DNA of 43,789 nt from an uncultured Arsenicibacter sp. (GCF_945952095.1 NZ_CAMFHL010000034.1:1-43789), one strand, 5' to 3'; counted from the stretch's first letter, positions 1-9,346 are shown. The notes: generated from the sequence alone by a model not told the origin. Translations and numbers: made by a program.

Positions 1-1
1 G

Positions 2-2701
2 ACAAAAGGGGTGGCGCGGGCGCAGATTCTGGGTAGCCGCCGGTACGCAATGCGGGTCTGGCTGAATCCTGACCGGATGCGTGCCTACAAGATTTCGGTA
101 GAGGAAGTAATGAAGGCGCTTGGTGAGCAAAGTATCATCGGCCGTCCGGGCCGGATCGGGCAAAGCTCGGGTATCGAGGCCCAGTCGCTGGAATACGTAC
201 TGACCTACAAGGGCCGGTATAATAAACCCGAAGAATATGAGGATGTGATTATCCGCGCCAACTCGCAGGGCGAACTGATTCACCTGAAGGATATTGCGCG
301 GGTTGAACTGGGTAGCGAATTCTTCGATATTTACTCGAACCTCGACGGTAAAGCGTCGGCGGCGATTGTCTTGAAGCAGAACTATGGTAGTAATGCCAGT
401 GACGTAATTGCCGAAGTGAAAGCGAAACTGGACGTGATGAAGGAGTCTTTCCCGCCGGGTATGGACTACAAAATCAGCTATGACGTATCGCAGTTCCTGG
501 ATGCCTCAATTGAACAGGTAATTCACACCTTGCGGGATGCCTTCCTGCTGGTGGCCCTGGTGGTATTTGTCTTCCTCGGCGACTGGCGGTCAACGCTGAT
601 TCCGATTCTCGCCGTTCCGGTGTCGCTCGTGGGTGCGTTCTTCGTGATTCAGCTCTTTGGCCTGTCTATTAACCTGGTAACGCTCTTCGCGCTTGTACTG
701 GCGATTGGTATTGTGGTCGATGATGCGATTGTGGTGGTGGAAGCGGTGCACGCCAAAATGGAAGAAGAGCCGCATTTGACGCCGTTTGGTGCCGTGAAAA
801 AAGTACTCGGCGAAATCAGCGGTGCGATCATTGCGATTACGATGGTCATGGTGTCGGTGTTCCTGCCGATCTCGTTTATGTCGGGTCCGGTTGGTACGTT
901 CTATCGCCAGTTCTCGATTACGATGGCCAGCTCCATTGTGATTTCGGCCCTGATCGCCCTGACGCTGACGCCGGTATTGTGCGCCATGCTGCTGAAAAAC
1001 CACCACGGACATGCCCGTAAGAAGAATATCCTGACGAAAGCGCTCGATAGCTTTAACCGTGGTTTCGATAAGATGACGGGTCGCTATGTTGGGTTGCTGA
1101 AGCTGATCGTTAACCGCCGCATGGTGACGTTTCTGGTACTTGCTGCCTTCTGCGCCGGTATTGTCTACGAAAACAAGGTCGTGCCGTCGGGCTTTATTCC
1201 GAACGAAGATCAGAGTACGATTTACGCCATCATTCAGACACCTCCGGGCTCAACGCTCGAAAAAACCAACCAGGTGTCGCGGCATTTGCAGGATATTTGT
1301 GAAGAAGTGCCGGGTATTGAGTCAATCTCGTCACTGGCGGGTTACGAAATCATGACCGAAGGCCGGGGCTCAAACGCCGGTACCTGTCTGATCAACCTGA
1401 AGCCATGGCATGAGCGCGACAAGAACGTGAAGGAGATCATGGAAGAGCTCGAGGTTAAATCGAAAAACCTCGGCGCAACCGTTGAATTCTTCGAGCCGCC
1501 GGCCATTCCTGGTTTCGGTACGTCAGGTGGTTTCTCGATGCGTCTGCTCGATAAAACAACCGATACCGATTACCGTGAATTCGACAAAATCAACAAGGAG
1601 TTCATGGAAAACCTGGGCAAACGCAAAGAGCTGACCGGCTTGTTTACCTTCTTTGCCGCGAACTATCCGCAGTTCGAACTGGAAATTGACAACAAACTGG
1701 CGATGCAGAAAGGTGTATCAATCGGTAAGGCGATGGATAACCTGAACATCCTGATCGGTAGTACATACGAACAGGGCTTTATCAAGTTCAACCAGTTCTT
1801 TAAGGTATACGTGCAGTCCGATCCGAGTTTCCGTCGTCTGCCAACGGATCTGCTGAAGCTGTTTGTGAAAAACGAAGCCGGTGAAATGGTACCGTACTCA
1901 TCGTTCATGACGCTGAAAAAAGGACAGGGGCCAAACGAGATCACCCGGTTTAACCTGTATAACTCAGCGGCTATTCAGGGGCTTCCGGCTAAGGGCTATA
2001 CGACAGCCGACGCCATTGCAGCCATCCGTGAGGTAGCGGCCAAGACCCTGCCAAAAGGATATGATATTGCCTTTGAGGGTTTATCATACGATGAATCAAT
2101 CCGTGGAAACGAGGCGCTTTATGTCTTCATGGTCGTACTGGCCTTCGTATACTTTGTACTCGCGGCACAGTATGAGAGCTTTATCATTCCGCTGGCAGTT
2201 GTGTTCTCGCTCCCGGTCGGGGTATTCGGTTCATTCCTGATGCTTCAGCTGATGGGTCTTGAAAACAACATTTATGCCCAGATTGGTCTGATCATGCTCG
2301 TGGGTCTGTTGGGTAAAAACGCGGTACTGATCGTAGAATTTGCGGTCCAGAAGCGACAGCAGGGCGAAACGATTCTGAATGCGGCAATTGAAGGGGCGAA
2401 AGTACGTTTCCGGCCGATCCTGATGACATCGTTTGCCTTCGTAGCCGGTCTGATTCCGCTGATCGTGGCAACCGGTGCCGGTGCAATCGGTAACCGTACG
2501 ATTGGTGCCTCAGCGCTTGGTGGTATGTTGTTCGGAACCGTTTTCGGGGTAATTATCATCCCTGGTTTATACTTCATATTCGGCCATCTGGCAGACGGCC
2601 GCCAGATGATTAAAGGCGAGGAGGAAGAACCGCTGTCGGAAAACTTCGTCCACAATGTACATCAGACACTACTTCCTGAAGAATCAGACAATGAGCAATA
2701 G
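2..2701 (+). CDS. RND efflux permease, HAE1/AcrB type (5' end outside window)
   Basis: Inner-membrane, proton-driven pump subunit of a tripartite multidrug exporter. The reading frame is open to the window edge (T-K-G-V-A-R-A-Q...), so the GTG at 11 is not a real start. Compared with the roughly 1,050 residues usual for AcrB, about 150 N-terminal residues are missing. The proton-relay residues of the HAE family are visible: an Asp-Asp pair in GIVVDDAIVVVE (codons 719-724) and the Lys in GLLGKNAVLIVEFA (codon 2315-2317). Two hydrophobic blocks separated by porter-domain sequence fit the duplicated RND fold. It ends in an acidic tail. Its stop overlaps the start of the NodT-type gene by 11 bases, so permease and outer-membrane channel are co-translated. 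The membrane-fusion gene presumably lies upstream of the window. Substrate cannot be told from sequence. Confidence 0.95.
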   Translation, partial: TKGVARAQILGSRRYAMRVWLNPDRMRAYKISVEEVMKALGEQSIIGRPGRIGQSSGIEAQSLEYVLTYKGRYNKPEEYEDVIIRANSQGELIHLKDIARVELGSEFFDIYSNLDGKASAAIVLKQNYGSNASDVIAEVKAKLDVMKESFPPGMDYKISYDVSQFLDASIEQVIHTLRDAFLLVALVVFVFLGDWRSTLIPILAVPVSLVGAFFVIQLFGLSINLVTLFALVLAIGIVVDDAIVVVEAVHAKMEEEPHLTPFGAVKKVLGEISGAIIAITMVMVSVFLPISFMSGPVGTFYRQFSITMASSIVISALIALTLTPVLCAMLLKNHHGHARKKNILTKALDSFNRGFDKMTGRYVGLLKLIVNRRMVTFLVLAAFCAGIVYENKVVPSGFIPNEDQSTIYAIIQTPPGSTLEKTNQVSRHLQDICEEVPGIESISSLAGYEIMTEGRGSNAGTCLINLKPWHERDKNVKEIMEELEVKSKNLGATVEFFEPPAIPGFGTSGGFSMRLLDKTTDTDYREFDKINKEFMENLGKRKELTGLFTFFAANYPQFELEIDNKLAMQKGVSIGKAMDNLNILIGSTYEQGFIKFNQFFKVYVQSDPSFRRLPTDLLKLFVKNEAGEMVPYSSFMTLKKGQGPNEITRFNLYNSAAIQGLPAKGYTTADAIAAIREVAAKTLPKGYDIAFEGLSYDESIRGNEALYVFMVVLAFVYFVLAAQYESFIIPLAVVFSLPVGVFGSFLMLQLMGLENNIYAQIGLIMLVGLLGKNAVLIVEFAVQKRQQGETILNAAIEGAKVRFRPILMTSFAFVAGLIPLIVATGAGAIGNRTIGASALGGMLFGTVFGVIIIPGLYFIFGHLADGRQMIKGEEEEPLSENFVHNVHQTLLPEESDNEQ

Positions 2702-4124
2702 TAAACTAGTAAGTGGTCTGGGTATCTTCCTGATTGCCCTGATCACCGCCGGTTGTCATGTTCCGCCGGTAGCCGAACGCACGCTGACAAATAACGTTCC
2801 TTCCAGCTATGGTACCTCCAGGGATACCACAAACGTTGGAAAGACGCCATGGAAGGATTTCTTTAAGGATCCTTACCTGACTGCCCTGATTGACACCGCA
2901 TTGCAGAACAATCAGGAACTGAACATTACGTTGCAGGAAATCCAGATGTCGAACAACGACATTCTGGCGCGCCGGGGGGCTTACCTGCCGTTCGTAACGC
3001 TGGGCGGCGGCACGGGTGTCGACAAGGTTTCGCGGTTTACCAGCCAGGGAGCCAGTGACGACATTACCGATATTAAGCCCGGCAAACGCACACCGGTTGT
3101 GCTGCCAAACACCTTTGTGGGCGCATTTGCCAGCTGGGAGGTCGATATCTGGCACAAACTCCGGAACGCGCAGAAGGTAGCGGTAAACAACTACCTGGCA
3201 ACAATTGAGGGCCGGAACTTTACGGTTACGAACATCGTCGCCGAAATCGCCCGTTCCTACTACGAGCTGATGGCGCTGGATAACCAGCTGAGCATCATCA
3301 ACCGGAATATCGAAATTTTGAACAATGCCCTGGTCATTATCCGGCAGGAAAAGGAAGCCGCCAAAGTAACCGAACTGGCGGTTCGCCGGTTCGAAGCCGA
3401 GGTGTACAAAATCCAGAGCATGCAGTTCGGCATTCAGCAGCGCATTGTTGAAGCCGAAAACCGGATTAATTACCTGGTCGGCCGGTTCCCGCAGCATGTA
3501 CAGCGTAGTTCAGACGGGTTTATCAACCTGTCTCCGATGAAACTCAGCACCGGTATTCCGGCGCAGCTGCTTGAAAACCGGCCGGACATCCGGCAGGCAG
3601 AATTGCAGGTAGCGGCTGCCAAACTGAATATCAGTGTGGCTAAGGCAGAGTTTTATCCGTCGCTGAACCTCTCGGCGTCGCTGGGTCTGATGGCGTTTAA
3701 CCCGCTTTATCTGGCCAGTATACCGGAGTCGATCATTGCCGGTCTGGCCGGTGACCTGATGGGGCCGCTGATCAATAAAAACCGGATTACGGCTGAATAC
3801 AGAAACGCCAGTGCCAAACAGATTCAGAGCGTGTTCAATTTCGAAAAAACGGTCCTGAACGCCTATATCGAAGTAGCTAATCAGGTATCGAACATGGACA
3901 ATCTGGAAAAGAGCTATAACATGAAAAATAACCAGGTGCAGGCATTGACGCAGTCAACAACCATTGCGCTGAAGTTATTTACCTCGGCCCGCGCCGATTA
4001 TATGGAGGTACTGCTGACACAGCGGGACGTTTTGGAATCAAGAATGGAGCTTATTGAAACCAAAATGCAGCAAATGAATGCCATGGTAAGTGCTTACCGG
4101 GCAATGGGTGGTGGCTGGCGATAA
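2691..4124 (+). CDS. Outer-membrane efflux lipoprotein, NodT/TolC family
   Basis: Outer-membrane channel of the tripartite pump encoded with the preceding permease. The ATG at 2691 is chosen over the in-frame ATG at 2655 because it gives a clean lipoprotein signal: short positive start, hydrophobic stretch and lipobox ITAGC with the lipidated Cys at residue 22. The remaining 455 or so residues carry two OEP repeats, with the diagnostic block LLENRPDIRQAE and a later SLNLSASLG strand, as in NodT-family proteins. Length of 477 residues is normal. The start overlaps the permease stop by 11 bases, indicating translational coupling. A strong hairpin terminator follows about 60 bases after the stop, marking the operon end. 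Confidence 0.95.
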   Translation: MSNSKLVSGLGIFLIALITAGCHVPPVAERTLTNNVPSSYGTSRDTTNVGKTPWKDFFKDPYLTALIDTALQNNQELNITLQEIQMSNNDILARRGAYLPFVTLGGGTGVDKVSRFTSQGASDDITDIKPGKRTPVVLPNTFVGAFASWEVDIWHKLRNAQKVAVNNYLATIEGRNFTVTNIVAEIARSYYELMALDNQLSIINRNIEILNNALVIIRQEKEAAKVTELAVRRFEAEVYKIQSMQFGIQQRIVEAENRINYLVGRFPQHVQRSSDGFINLSPMKLSTGIPAQLLENRPDIRQAELQVAAAKLNISVAKAEFYPSLNLSASLGLMAFNPLYLASIPESIIAGLAGDLMGPLINKNRITAEYRNASAKQIQSVFNFEKTVLNAYIEVANQVSNMDNLEKSYNMKNNQVQALTQSTTIALKLFTSARADYMEVLLTQRDVLESRMELIETKMQQMNAMVSAYRAMGGGWR

Positions 4125-4187
4125 GGCGGAATACGAACCCGTTTGCAAAGCGAATGTGGAACACAGGCGACAGGCCTGAGCGTGTAA

Positions 4188-4222
4188 CGGGGCCGGAAGT
4201 TTACTTCCGGTCCCGTTTTTTT
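4188..4222 (+). terminator. Rho-independent terminator of the RND-OMF operon
   Basis: A 12-bp stem (4188-4199 with 4204-4215, one G-T pair) closes a TTTA tetraloop and is followed at once by seven T residues (4216-4222). It lies 63 bases after the NodT-family stop. On the minus strand there is no T-run, so it should act only on plus-strand transcripts. Confidence 0.9.
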
Positions 4223-4360
4223 ATGGAGACTGACAGGCGGCCGCTGTTTCTATAAATTGCTTGCGGCAGATCAGGGGGAAATTACTCAGAATGTGTGTGT
4301 AAGACGTCGCTTAAGTTGCCTTCGTCCAAAACAGAAGCCTGTCCGCTATGTTGCCGGACG

Positions 4361-4795
4361 TTATTGTCTGTCCAAATCGGCGCTGAAATAGTTTTCTTTC
4401 GGTACCGGATTGCCGTTCAATCCGTTCAGCAAAGCGATTTGTCCGATATGGGTGGCAATGTCCAGCAGCGGTCCCTGAAGCAGCCGCATCGCAATCTCTT
4501 TATCGATAGTGGTGGCCTGAATAGTTTCTGAAAGCCTTTGTAAAGCTTCCAGAAAACGAGTTGATTCTGACAGGAAATCCTGAATTTCAGGAGGAGGGCT
4601 ATTGAAATGTCCTGGTGTTATTTTCAGGCTTGCCTTGTTTGCCAGATCAGTCATGTGATTAATGATTTCGCATGGGCTTCGGGTTTGCTTACCTGCTTTG
4701 AACATGCCGAAATCCTCGCCGGATGTCGCAATCGCTTTTTTGAACCGAAAGGCCAACGCGGTTACTATATGTTGAAGAAGATCAGTATCGTTCAT
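4361..4795 (-). CDS. DinB-like four-helix protein
   Basis: A 144-residue cytoplasmic protein resembling the DinB/YfiT-like superfamily, small four-helix bundles that often bind a metal through three His residues and in some branches act as thiol transferases. Seen here: the C-terminal segment DIATHIGQIALLNGLNG followed by PVPKENYF, typical of this superfamily, and a His in the second helix (INHMTDL) that could serve as a metal ligand. It is the last gene of a minus-strand trio with a DUF1572 gene and an NTF2-like gene; the gap to the upstream stop is 24 bases. The substrate is unknown. Confidence 0.75.
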   Translation of the reverse strand: MNDTDLLQHIVTALAFRFKKAIATSGEDFGMFKAGKQTRSPCEIINHMTDLANKASLKITPGHFNSPPPEIQDFLSESTRFLEALQRLSETIQATTIDKEIAMRLLQGPLLDIATHIGQIALLNGLNGNPVPKENYFSADLDRQ

Positions 4796-4819
4796 GTTAT
4801 CTGTGGGAAAGCTACGAAA

Positions 4820-5188
4820 TCAACTGCCGCTTGTTGAGACATAATGACAGGATACATGAACCGCTTTCCCGGCTTCATTCAGCCGGAATACTTCGCAGGC
4901 CTGCCGGTTGTTTACGGAGGTGTAATGAATGGCCAGTGAATCAATACCAGCAAAAACATGGTGAAGCGTAAAGTGCAGATCCGGATACGTTGCCAGCCCG
5001 GTCAGAAAGTAGTCAGCCAGTTCAGATTTAGCGGTAATAACGCCGGAAGCATTGTCCGTCAGTAGCGGGATAAAGGGTGAACTGAATGTAAGCTTATCGG
5101 CGTAATGGGCCAGAATAGCTTCCGGATCATGGGCGTTGAAGGCATCAATCCAGGCTTGGGCAAAGTGGTCGGCTTGTTGCTGTGTCAT
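4820..5188 (-). CDS. NTF2/SnoaL-like protein
   Basis: A 122-residue protein with the shape of a SnoaL/nuclear transport factor 2-like domain: an N-terminal helix AWIDAFNAHDPEAILAHYAD, a loop SPFIP, a middle helix with TYPDLHF and closing beta strands. These cone-shaped folds serve as small enzymes or binding proteins. The open frame extends upstream to 5464, but that extension overlaps the DUF1572 gene; ATG at 5188 gives the standard domain start 13 bases after that gene's stop. It sits between two DinB-superfamily genes in an apparent operon. No catalytic function can be assigned from the sequence. Confidence 0.75.
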   Translation of the reverse strand: MTQQQADHFAQAWIDAFNAHDPEAILAHYADKLTFSSPFIPLLTDNASGVITAKSELADYFLTGLATYPDLHFTLHHVFAGIDSLAIHYTSVNNRQACEVFRLNEAGKAVHVSCHYVSTSGS

Positions 5189-5201
5189 GGCTAAGGTAGT
5201 G

Positions 5202-5786
5202 TCAGGAGTTGGCCTCCGTTGAATTGTCCGGTTTGATAAATTCGTCTGTAAAATGTTCGCGGTGTCTGGGTTGAGCAAACTTAGCCGCATTATAGGTCGC
5301 TGATTGGCCTCTCGGAATGGAAAGCGACTCCCAGTGTCCGGCAGCCAGTTTACACAGGTATACAATCTGACCGACATGGTACGGATAATGCGCCAGCTGC
5401 CGGTTAATGGCTTCCAGAACCGTATGCCCCTGATGACGGATATACACGATGGTTGACAGATCATCGTCGGTCAGGGTTTGGAGGGTTTCCAGAAATACGG
5501 CCCATCCGGCGTCCCATTTGCTGAGGAGTTCTTCCCGGGAAGAAATGTCATCTGTGAACTCCCCCTCACGGTCACGCCAGGGCTTTTCCCCGTCTGATGA
5601 CAAAAAATCGGTCCAGCGGCTAAGCATATTGCCCCACAGGTGTTTAACAATGACCGCTATGCTGTTGCTTTCTGCAGTATACTGCCGGAACAGGACCTCA
5701 TCGGGTACCTGAGCCATTGCTTTTTCGCCGAGTACCTTGTAATAGGTAAACTGGCTGATGACGCTCTTCAAATACGCTCCCTGCAT
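5202..5786 (-). CDS. DUF1572 family protein (DinB superfamily)
   Basis: About 194 residues of the DUF1572 branch of the DinB superfamily. Recognisable blocks are the N-terminal SVISQFTYYKVLGEKAM, the central SNSIAVIVKHLWGNMLSRW with a conserved His, the segment TDFLSSDGEKPW, and a C-terminal helix with HYPYHVGQIVYL whose His residues probably bind metal. The longer frame from 5843 adds 19 residues not matching the family start, so ATG 5786 is preferred. First gene of a three-gene minus-strand operon. It is divergent from the MocR-type regulator; four AACTGTA-type boxes lie between them. Function is unknown. Confidence 0.8.
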   Translation of the reverse strand: MQGAYLKSVISQFTYYKVLGEKAMAQVPDEVLFRQYTAESNSIAVIVKHLWGNMLSRWTDFLSSDGEKPWRDREGEFTDDISSREELLSKWDAGWAVFLETLQTLTDDDLSTIVYIRHQGHTVLEAINRQLAHYPYHVGQIVYLCKLAAGHWESLSIPRGQSATYNAAKFAQPRHREHFTDEFIKPDNSTEANS

Positions 5787-5863
5787 AGACAAAGTAATGG
5801 ATAAGGTGTAATGCTCCTGACTAATAAGCGCAAAAGAACGCAAAATCAGGCCTAAGCGCCAGT

Positions 5864-5970
5864 TACAGTTCAGGTTTTAAAAAGCCATACAGGCGTCTGC
5901 GGGTTATTTTTTCCGGACGGGTAACTGTACGGCCTTTTTTGTACCTAACTGTATGCCAACAGGTACAGTT
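5864..5970. promoter_or_regulatory. Four AACTGTA boxes in the divergent DUF1572/MocR intergenic region
   Basis: The heptamer AACTGTA occurs at 5923-5929 and 5947-5953 (as TAACTGTA both times, 24 bases apart), and its complement TACAGTT at 5864-5870 and 5964-5970. The last two boxes form an inverted pair with 10 bases between them, just upstream of the predicted -7 element of the MocR-type gene. MocR-family proteins commonly bind repeated boxes in their own divergent promoter, so these are candidate operator sites; which protein binds is inferred. Confidence 0.5.
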
Positions 5971-5978
5971 TGACGGGT

Positions 5979-5986
5979 TACTTTTG
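5979..5986 (+). promoter_or_regulatory. Candidate -7 promoter element of the MocR operon
   Basis: TACTTTTG matches the Bacteroidota -7 consensus TAnnTTTG exactly, 22 bases before the ATG at 6009. No clear TTTG element lies 17-23 bases upstream. A start site near 5993 would exclude the alternative in-frame TTG codon at 5970. GGTTAC (5976-5981) and GTAACC (5991-5996) form a small inverted repeat around it. Confidence 0.45.
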
Positions 5987-6008
5987 TGCCGTAACCAGAA
6001 GGTGCTGT

Positions 6009-7442
6009 ATGGAAGGAAGAATACCGCGGTATCAGCAAATTGCGCAACAGCTCAGTGTTAAACTCAGCCATGGAGTGCTGGCAGAAGGGGATAAACTGCC
6101 ATCGGTCCGGATGCTGAGTCAGGAACTGGGTGTCAGTATCAATACGGTTCAGCAGGCATATTACTGTCTGGAAGCAGAAGGCCGGATTGAGGCGCGGCCG
6201 CAATCCGGGTATTACGTCCGTACGGGCCGTGCCGGGACAATGCCTAACCGGTCGGCACCGGTTACGATGGCCAGTCAGACCAGCCCGCCCGAACAGGAGT
6301 CAATTCTGCTGCGCCTTATGCGTCAGCAACGGCAACCGGGCTGGCTTCCGTTTTCCATGAGTGTTCCGGCAGCCGCTCTGTTGCCCGTACAAAAGCTTGG
6401 CAGAGCCCTGCATCAGGCGCAGCACGATCTGCCGAATGGCGGCCTCGACTACGAGCTGATGGCCGGTAATGCTGACCTGCGGCGGCAAATTGCCCGTTTT
6501 GCCCTTTTCTGGGGCAGTACCCTGACGGATGATGACATCATAACCACCGAAGGATGCTCGGGAGCGCTGACTTTATGCCTGAAAACCATCACCAGGCCCG
6601 GCGATACGGTAGCTGTCGAAAGCCCCGTGTATTTTGGTATTCTGCAAACGATTCTGTCGCTTGACCTGAAGGTACTCGAACTGCCTACTGACCCGGCAAC
6701 CGGTGTCGATCTGAACGTGCTGGAAGACCACATGCGGGCGGGCCGGGTGCAGGCGTGTCTGCTCGTTCCGAATTTCAGTAATCCGCTTGGCTGCTGTATG
6801 CCTGTTGCGAATAAGCAGCGGCTGGTACGCATGCTGGAAACCTACAGCATACCCATGATTGAGGATGATCTGTACGGCGATCTGCATTTCGGCCCCGACC
6901 GGCCGGTGCCCTGCAAGGTATTTGACCAGCACGGGTGGGTGCTCTGGTGTGGTTCTGTCAGTAAAACGCTGGCACCGGGCTATCGGGTGGGCTGGGTCGC
7001 ACCGGGGCGCTTTTATGAAGCCCTGTTACAGATCAAACGGTATCAGGCCGGTTTTTCGCCGGGGCTTACCCAACAGGCCATTGCCAACTTTCTGGCCAAT
7101 GACCGGTACGAACTGCATCTGCGCCGGCTCCGGAAACAACTGACGGCTAACTGCCAGCGGTATCAGCAAACAATCCGGACATTGTTTCCGGCGGGGACCC
7201 GGATCAGCGAACCGCAGGGCGGATTTACACTCTGGGTGGAGATGGACCCTGCCGTTAATTCCCTGCTGCTTGCCGACCAGCTGGAGCCGTTCCGGATCAG
7301 TATCATGCCAGGTGGCTTGTTCAGCCTGCAACCCCAGTACAACAATTGTATGCGGCTGAGTTATGGACTGCCCTTTGATGAGGATGTCGCCAATGGCCTT
7401 AAAACAATTGCCCGTTTCATACACCAGCAACAAGCATTATGA
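6009..7442 (+). CDS. MocR-type regulator (GntR wHTH plus aminotransferase-like domain)
   Basis: A PLP-dependent transcriptional regulator of the MocR/PdxR kind. Residues 1-75 form a GntR winged helix (IPRYQQIAQQL; EGDKLPSVRMLSQELGVS; NTVQQAYYCLEAEGRI), joined by a linker to a fold-type-I aminotransferase-like domain of about 360 residues. The PLP-binding lysine is K319 in CGSVSKTLAPGYRVGW, with NFSNPLG and EDDLYGDLHF also in place, so cofactor binding should be intact. Start chosen at ATG 6009; a TTG at 5970 would overlap a candidate operator. The stop overlaps the CocE-like gene by four bases (ATGA), so the regulator is co-translated with its likely target enzyme. The effector is unknown; 477 residues is normal length. 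Confidence 0.92.
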   Translation: MEGRIPRYQQIAQQLSVKLSHGVLAEGDKLPSVRMLSQELGVSINTVQQAYYCLEAEGRIEARPQSGYYVRTGRAGTMPNRSAPVTMASQTSPPEQESILLRLMRQQRQPGWLPFSMSVPAAALLPVQKLGRALHQAQHDLPNGGLDYELMAGNADLRRQIARFALFWGSTLTDDDIITTEGCSGALTLCLKTITRPGDTVAVESPVYFGILQTILSLDLKVLELPTDPATGVDLNVLEDHMRAGRVQACLLVPNFSNPLGCCMPVANKQRLVRMLETYSIPMIEDDLYGDLHFGPDRPVPCKVFDQHGWVLWCGSVSKTLAPGYRVGWVAPGRFYEALLQIKRYQAGFSPGLTQQAIANFLANDRYELHLRRLRKQLTANCQRYQQTIRTLFPAGTRISEPQGGFTLWVEMDPAVNSLLLADQLEPFRISIMPGGLFSLQPQYNNCMRLSYGLPFDEDVANGLKTIARFIHQQQAL

Positions 7443-9337
7443 TCACCTTATTTCCCTCGTTTTTGCTTAAAACCCGGCGGTTGCCGGTATGGATTCTCTG
7501 GCTAATCCCGTTTCTGACCAGTGGTGCGGACACGGTTCCGGACAAATACCGGAAAGTGGAATACCGGATTCCGATGCGGGATGGTGTCCTGCTGTATACG
7601 GCGGTTTACATCCCCCGCGATGCTTCCCCGGACAAACGTTATCCGATTCTGATGCAGCGGACGTGCTTCGGGGCAGCACCGTATGGGCCGGATCAGTATA
7701 AAAAATCGATTGGTCCATCACCCCGCATGCAGGCAGAAGGTTATCTGTTTGTCTATCAGGATGTGCGTGGCCGGTGGGCGTCGGAGGGGAACTGGACCAA
7801 CATGACACCGGTGCTGAGTGAGCAGGAGCGGCAGAAAAACCCGAAGGCTATTGACGAAAGCACAGATACCTATGACACCATTGAGTGGCTGCTCCGGCAT
7901 GTCGGACATCATAACGGACGGGTGGGCTTATGGGGCATCAGCTACGCCGGTTTTTATGCCATGGCCGGGTCGATTAATGCGCATCCCGCCCTGAAAGCAA
8001 TATCTCCTCAGGCGCCGATTGCCGATTTTTTCCGGGAAGATATTCACCACAACGGCGCCTTTACCCAGTTGACCCTGCTGGCTTATCCGGTGTTTGATGA
8101 CCGCCGGTCGGGCCCTACCACAAAGCCCTGGTTTTTACCCCACATGATCGACACCGGAAACAGTACCGAGTTTGACTGGCATAAACGGCTGGGCGCTTTG
8201 TCGAATGCCGGTAAATACCTGGCCGGTAATACGTTCTGGCAACAAACAATTGCCCATCCGGATTACGATTCGTTCTGGCAGAGACGGTCGGTCCTGTCCC
8301 AATTGCATGCGGTACAACCAGCCGTTTTGATTGTGGGTGGCTGGTTTGATGCCGAGGATCTATACGGTCCGCTGAGCATGTATAAAACGCTGGCGACACA
8401 CCGGCAGCGATTCCGGCCGATGCTATGGATGGGGCCGTTCGGGCATCGCGGGTGGGCGGAAGAAACCGGCCATACGCTGCACAATGACCTTTATTTCGGC
8501 GATAGCCTGGCAACGGCTTTTCAGGAAAAAATCGAAGCACCGTTTTTTTACCATTACCTGAAAGGGGCGGGAGACGGAAAAACCGGTCTGCCGGCCGTTA
8601 CCCTGTTTGATACCGGAACCAAAACGTGGCGTACCCTTACGGACTGGCCCGCTCCGGCTGCGAAAAAGCGGTTATTTCTGGATCATAGCGGCGCATTGAA
8701 CCCTGCACAGAACGGCTCACAGTACCGCGAATTTACGAGCGATCCGGCCGATCCGGTGCCTTATGCAGCCGCTTCGCTGACCAGCGAACCCGATTTTTCC
8801 GCTTTGTTTGGGTATATGTCCGCCGATCAGCGGTTTGTCAGTAGCCGTAAGGATGTGCTTACCTACCAGACGGATGTTCTTCCGGAAAGCATGACTGTCG
8901 GCGGCGAAATAACCGTTCGGCTGAACGTCAGTACAACGGGTACGGATGCTGACTGGGTTCTTAAAGTGATTGATGTATATCCCGACGATGAACCGAACCA
9001 CCCCTATATGCCGGATAAATCGGTGAACCTGGCAGGTTACCGGCAACTGGTTCGGGGGGAAGTAATTCGTGGACGGTACCGGAACAGTTTTGAAAAGCCT
9101 GAACCATTCACTCCCGGAGAGGAAACAGTCGTAACGCTTCAGCTGCCGGACGTATTACACACGTTCAGAAAAGGACACCGGCTGATGATTCAGGTGCAGA
9201 GCAGCTGGTTTCCGCTGATCGACCGGAATCCGCAGACCTTCGTGCCGAACATGTATAAGGCGGTTGACAGCGATTTCAGGGCCGCTCGCCACCGTGTCTA
9301 CAGCAATTCCTACATTGATTTTCCCCTTTTACCATAG
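7439..9337 (+). CDS. CocE/NonD-type X-Pro peptidase-like hydrolase, exported
   Basis: A serine hydrolase of peptidase family S15 / CocE, enzymes that act on acyl esters, alpha-amino acid esters or X-Pro dipeptides. The start shows a signal peptide (LKTRRLPVWILWLIPFLTSGA), so the enzyme is likely periplasmic. The catalytic Ser is S168 in LWGISYAGF; the Asp lies in GGWFDAEDLYG and the His in GPFGHRGW, so the triad appears complete. The C-terminal jelly-roll begins around residue 400 (MTVGGEITVRLNVS; HRLMIQVQSSWFP). Length of 632 residues is typical. It overlaps the MocR-type gene by four bases and lies nine bases before a ketopantoate-reductase gene, which suggests one operon. The true substrate is not predictable. 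Confidence 0.9.
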   Translation: MITLFPSFLLKTRRLPVWILWLIPFLTSGADTVPDKYRKVEYRIPMRDGVLLYTAVYIPRDASPDKRYPILMQRTCFGAAPYGPDQYKKSIGPSPRMQAEGYLFVYQDVRGRWASEGNWTNMTPVLSEQERQKNPKAIDESTDTYDTIEWLLRHVGHHNGRVGLWGISYAGFYAMAGSINAHPALKAISPQAPIADFFREDIHHNGAFTQLTLLAYPVFDDRRSGPTTKPWFLPHMIDTGNSTEFDWHKRLGALSNAGKYLAGNTFWQQTIAHPDYDSFWQRRSVLSQLHAVQPAVLIVGGWFDAEDLYGPLSMYKTLATHRQRFRPMLWMGPFGHRGWAEETGHTLHNDLYFGDSLATAFQEKIEAPFFYHYLKGAGDGKTGLPAVTLFDTGTKTWRTLTDWPAPAAKKRLFLDHSGALNPAQNGSQYREFTSDPADPVPYAAASLTSEPDFSALFGYMSADQRFVSSRKDVLTYQTDVLPESMTVGGEITVRLNVSTTGTDADWVLKVIDVYPDDEPNHPYMPDKSVNLAGYRQLVRGEVIRGRYRNSFEKPEPFTPGEETVVTLQLPDVLHTFRKGHRLMIQVQSSWFPLIDRNPQTFVPNMYKAVDSDFRAARHRVYSNSYIDFPLLP

Positions 9338-9346
9338 CCTGACAAC

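Noticed and set aside
2706..3497. 263-codon antisense open frame inside the NodT-family gene
   Set aside because: The sense strand encodes a complete, recognisable outer-membrane factor; the antisense frame has no family features and arises from codon bias.
5189..5464. N-terminal extension of the NTF2-like gene
   Set aside because: It lies wholly within the DUF1572 gene and has no domain character; the ATG at 5188 gives the normal family length.
5970..6008. TTG start adding 13 residues to the MocR-type protein
   Set aside because: It overlaps a candidate operator box and precedes the likely transcription start set by the TACTTTTG element.
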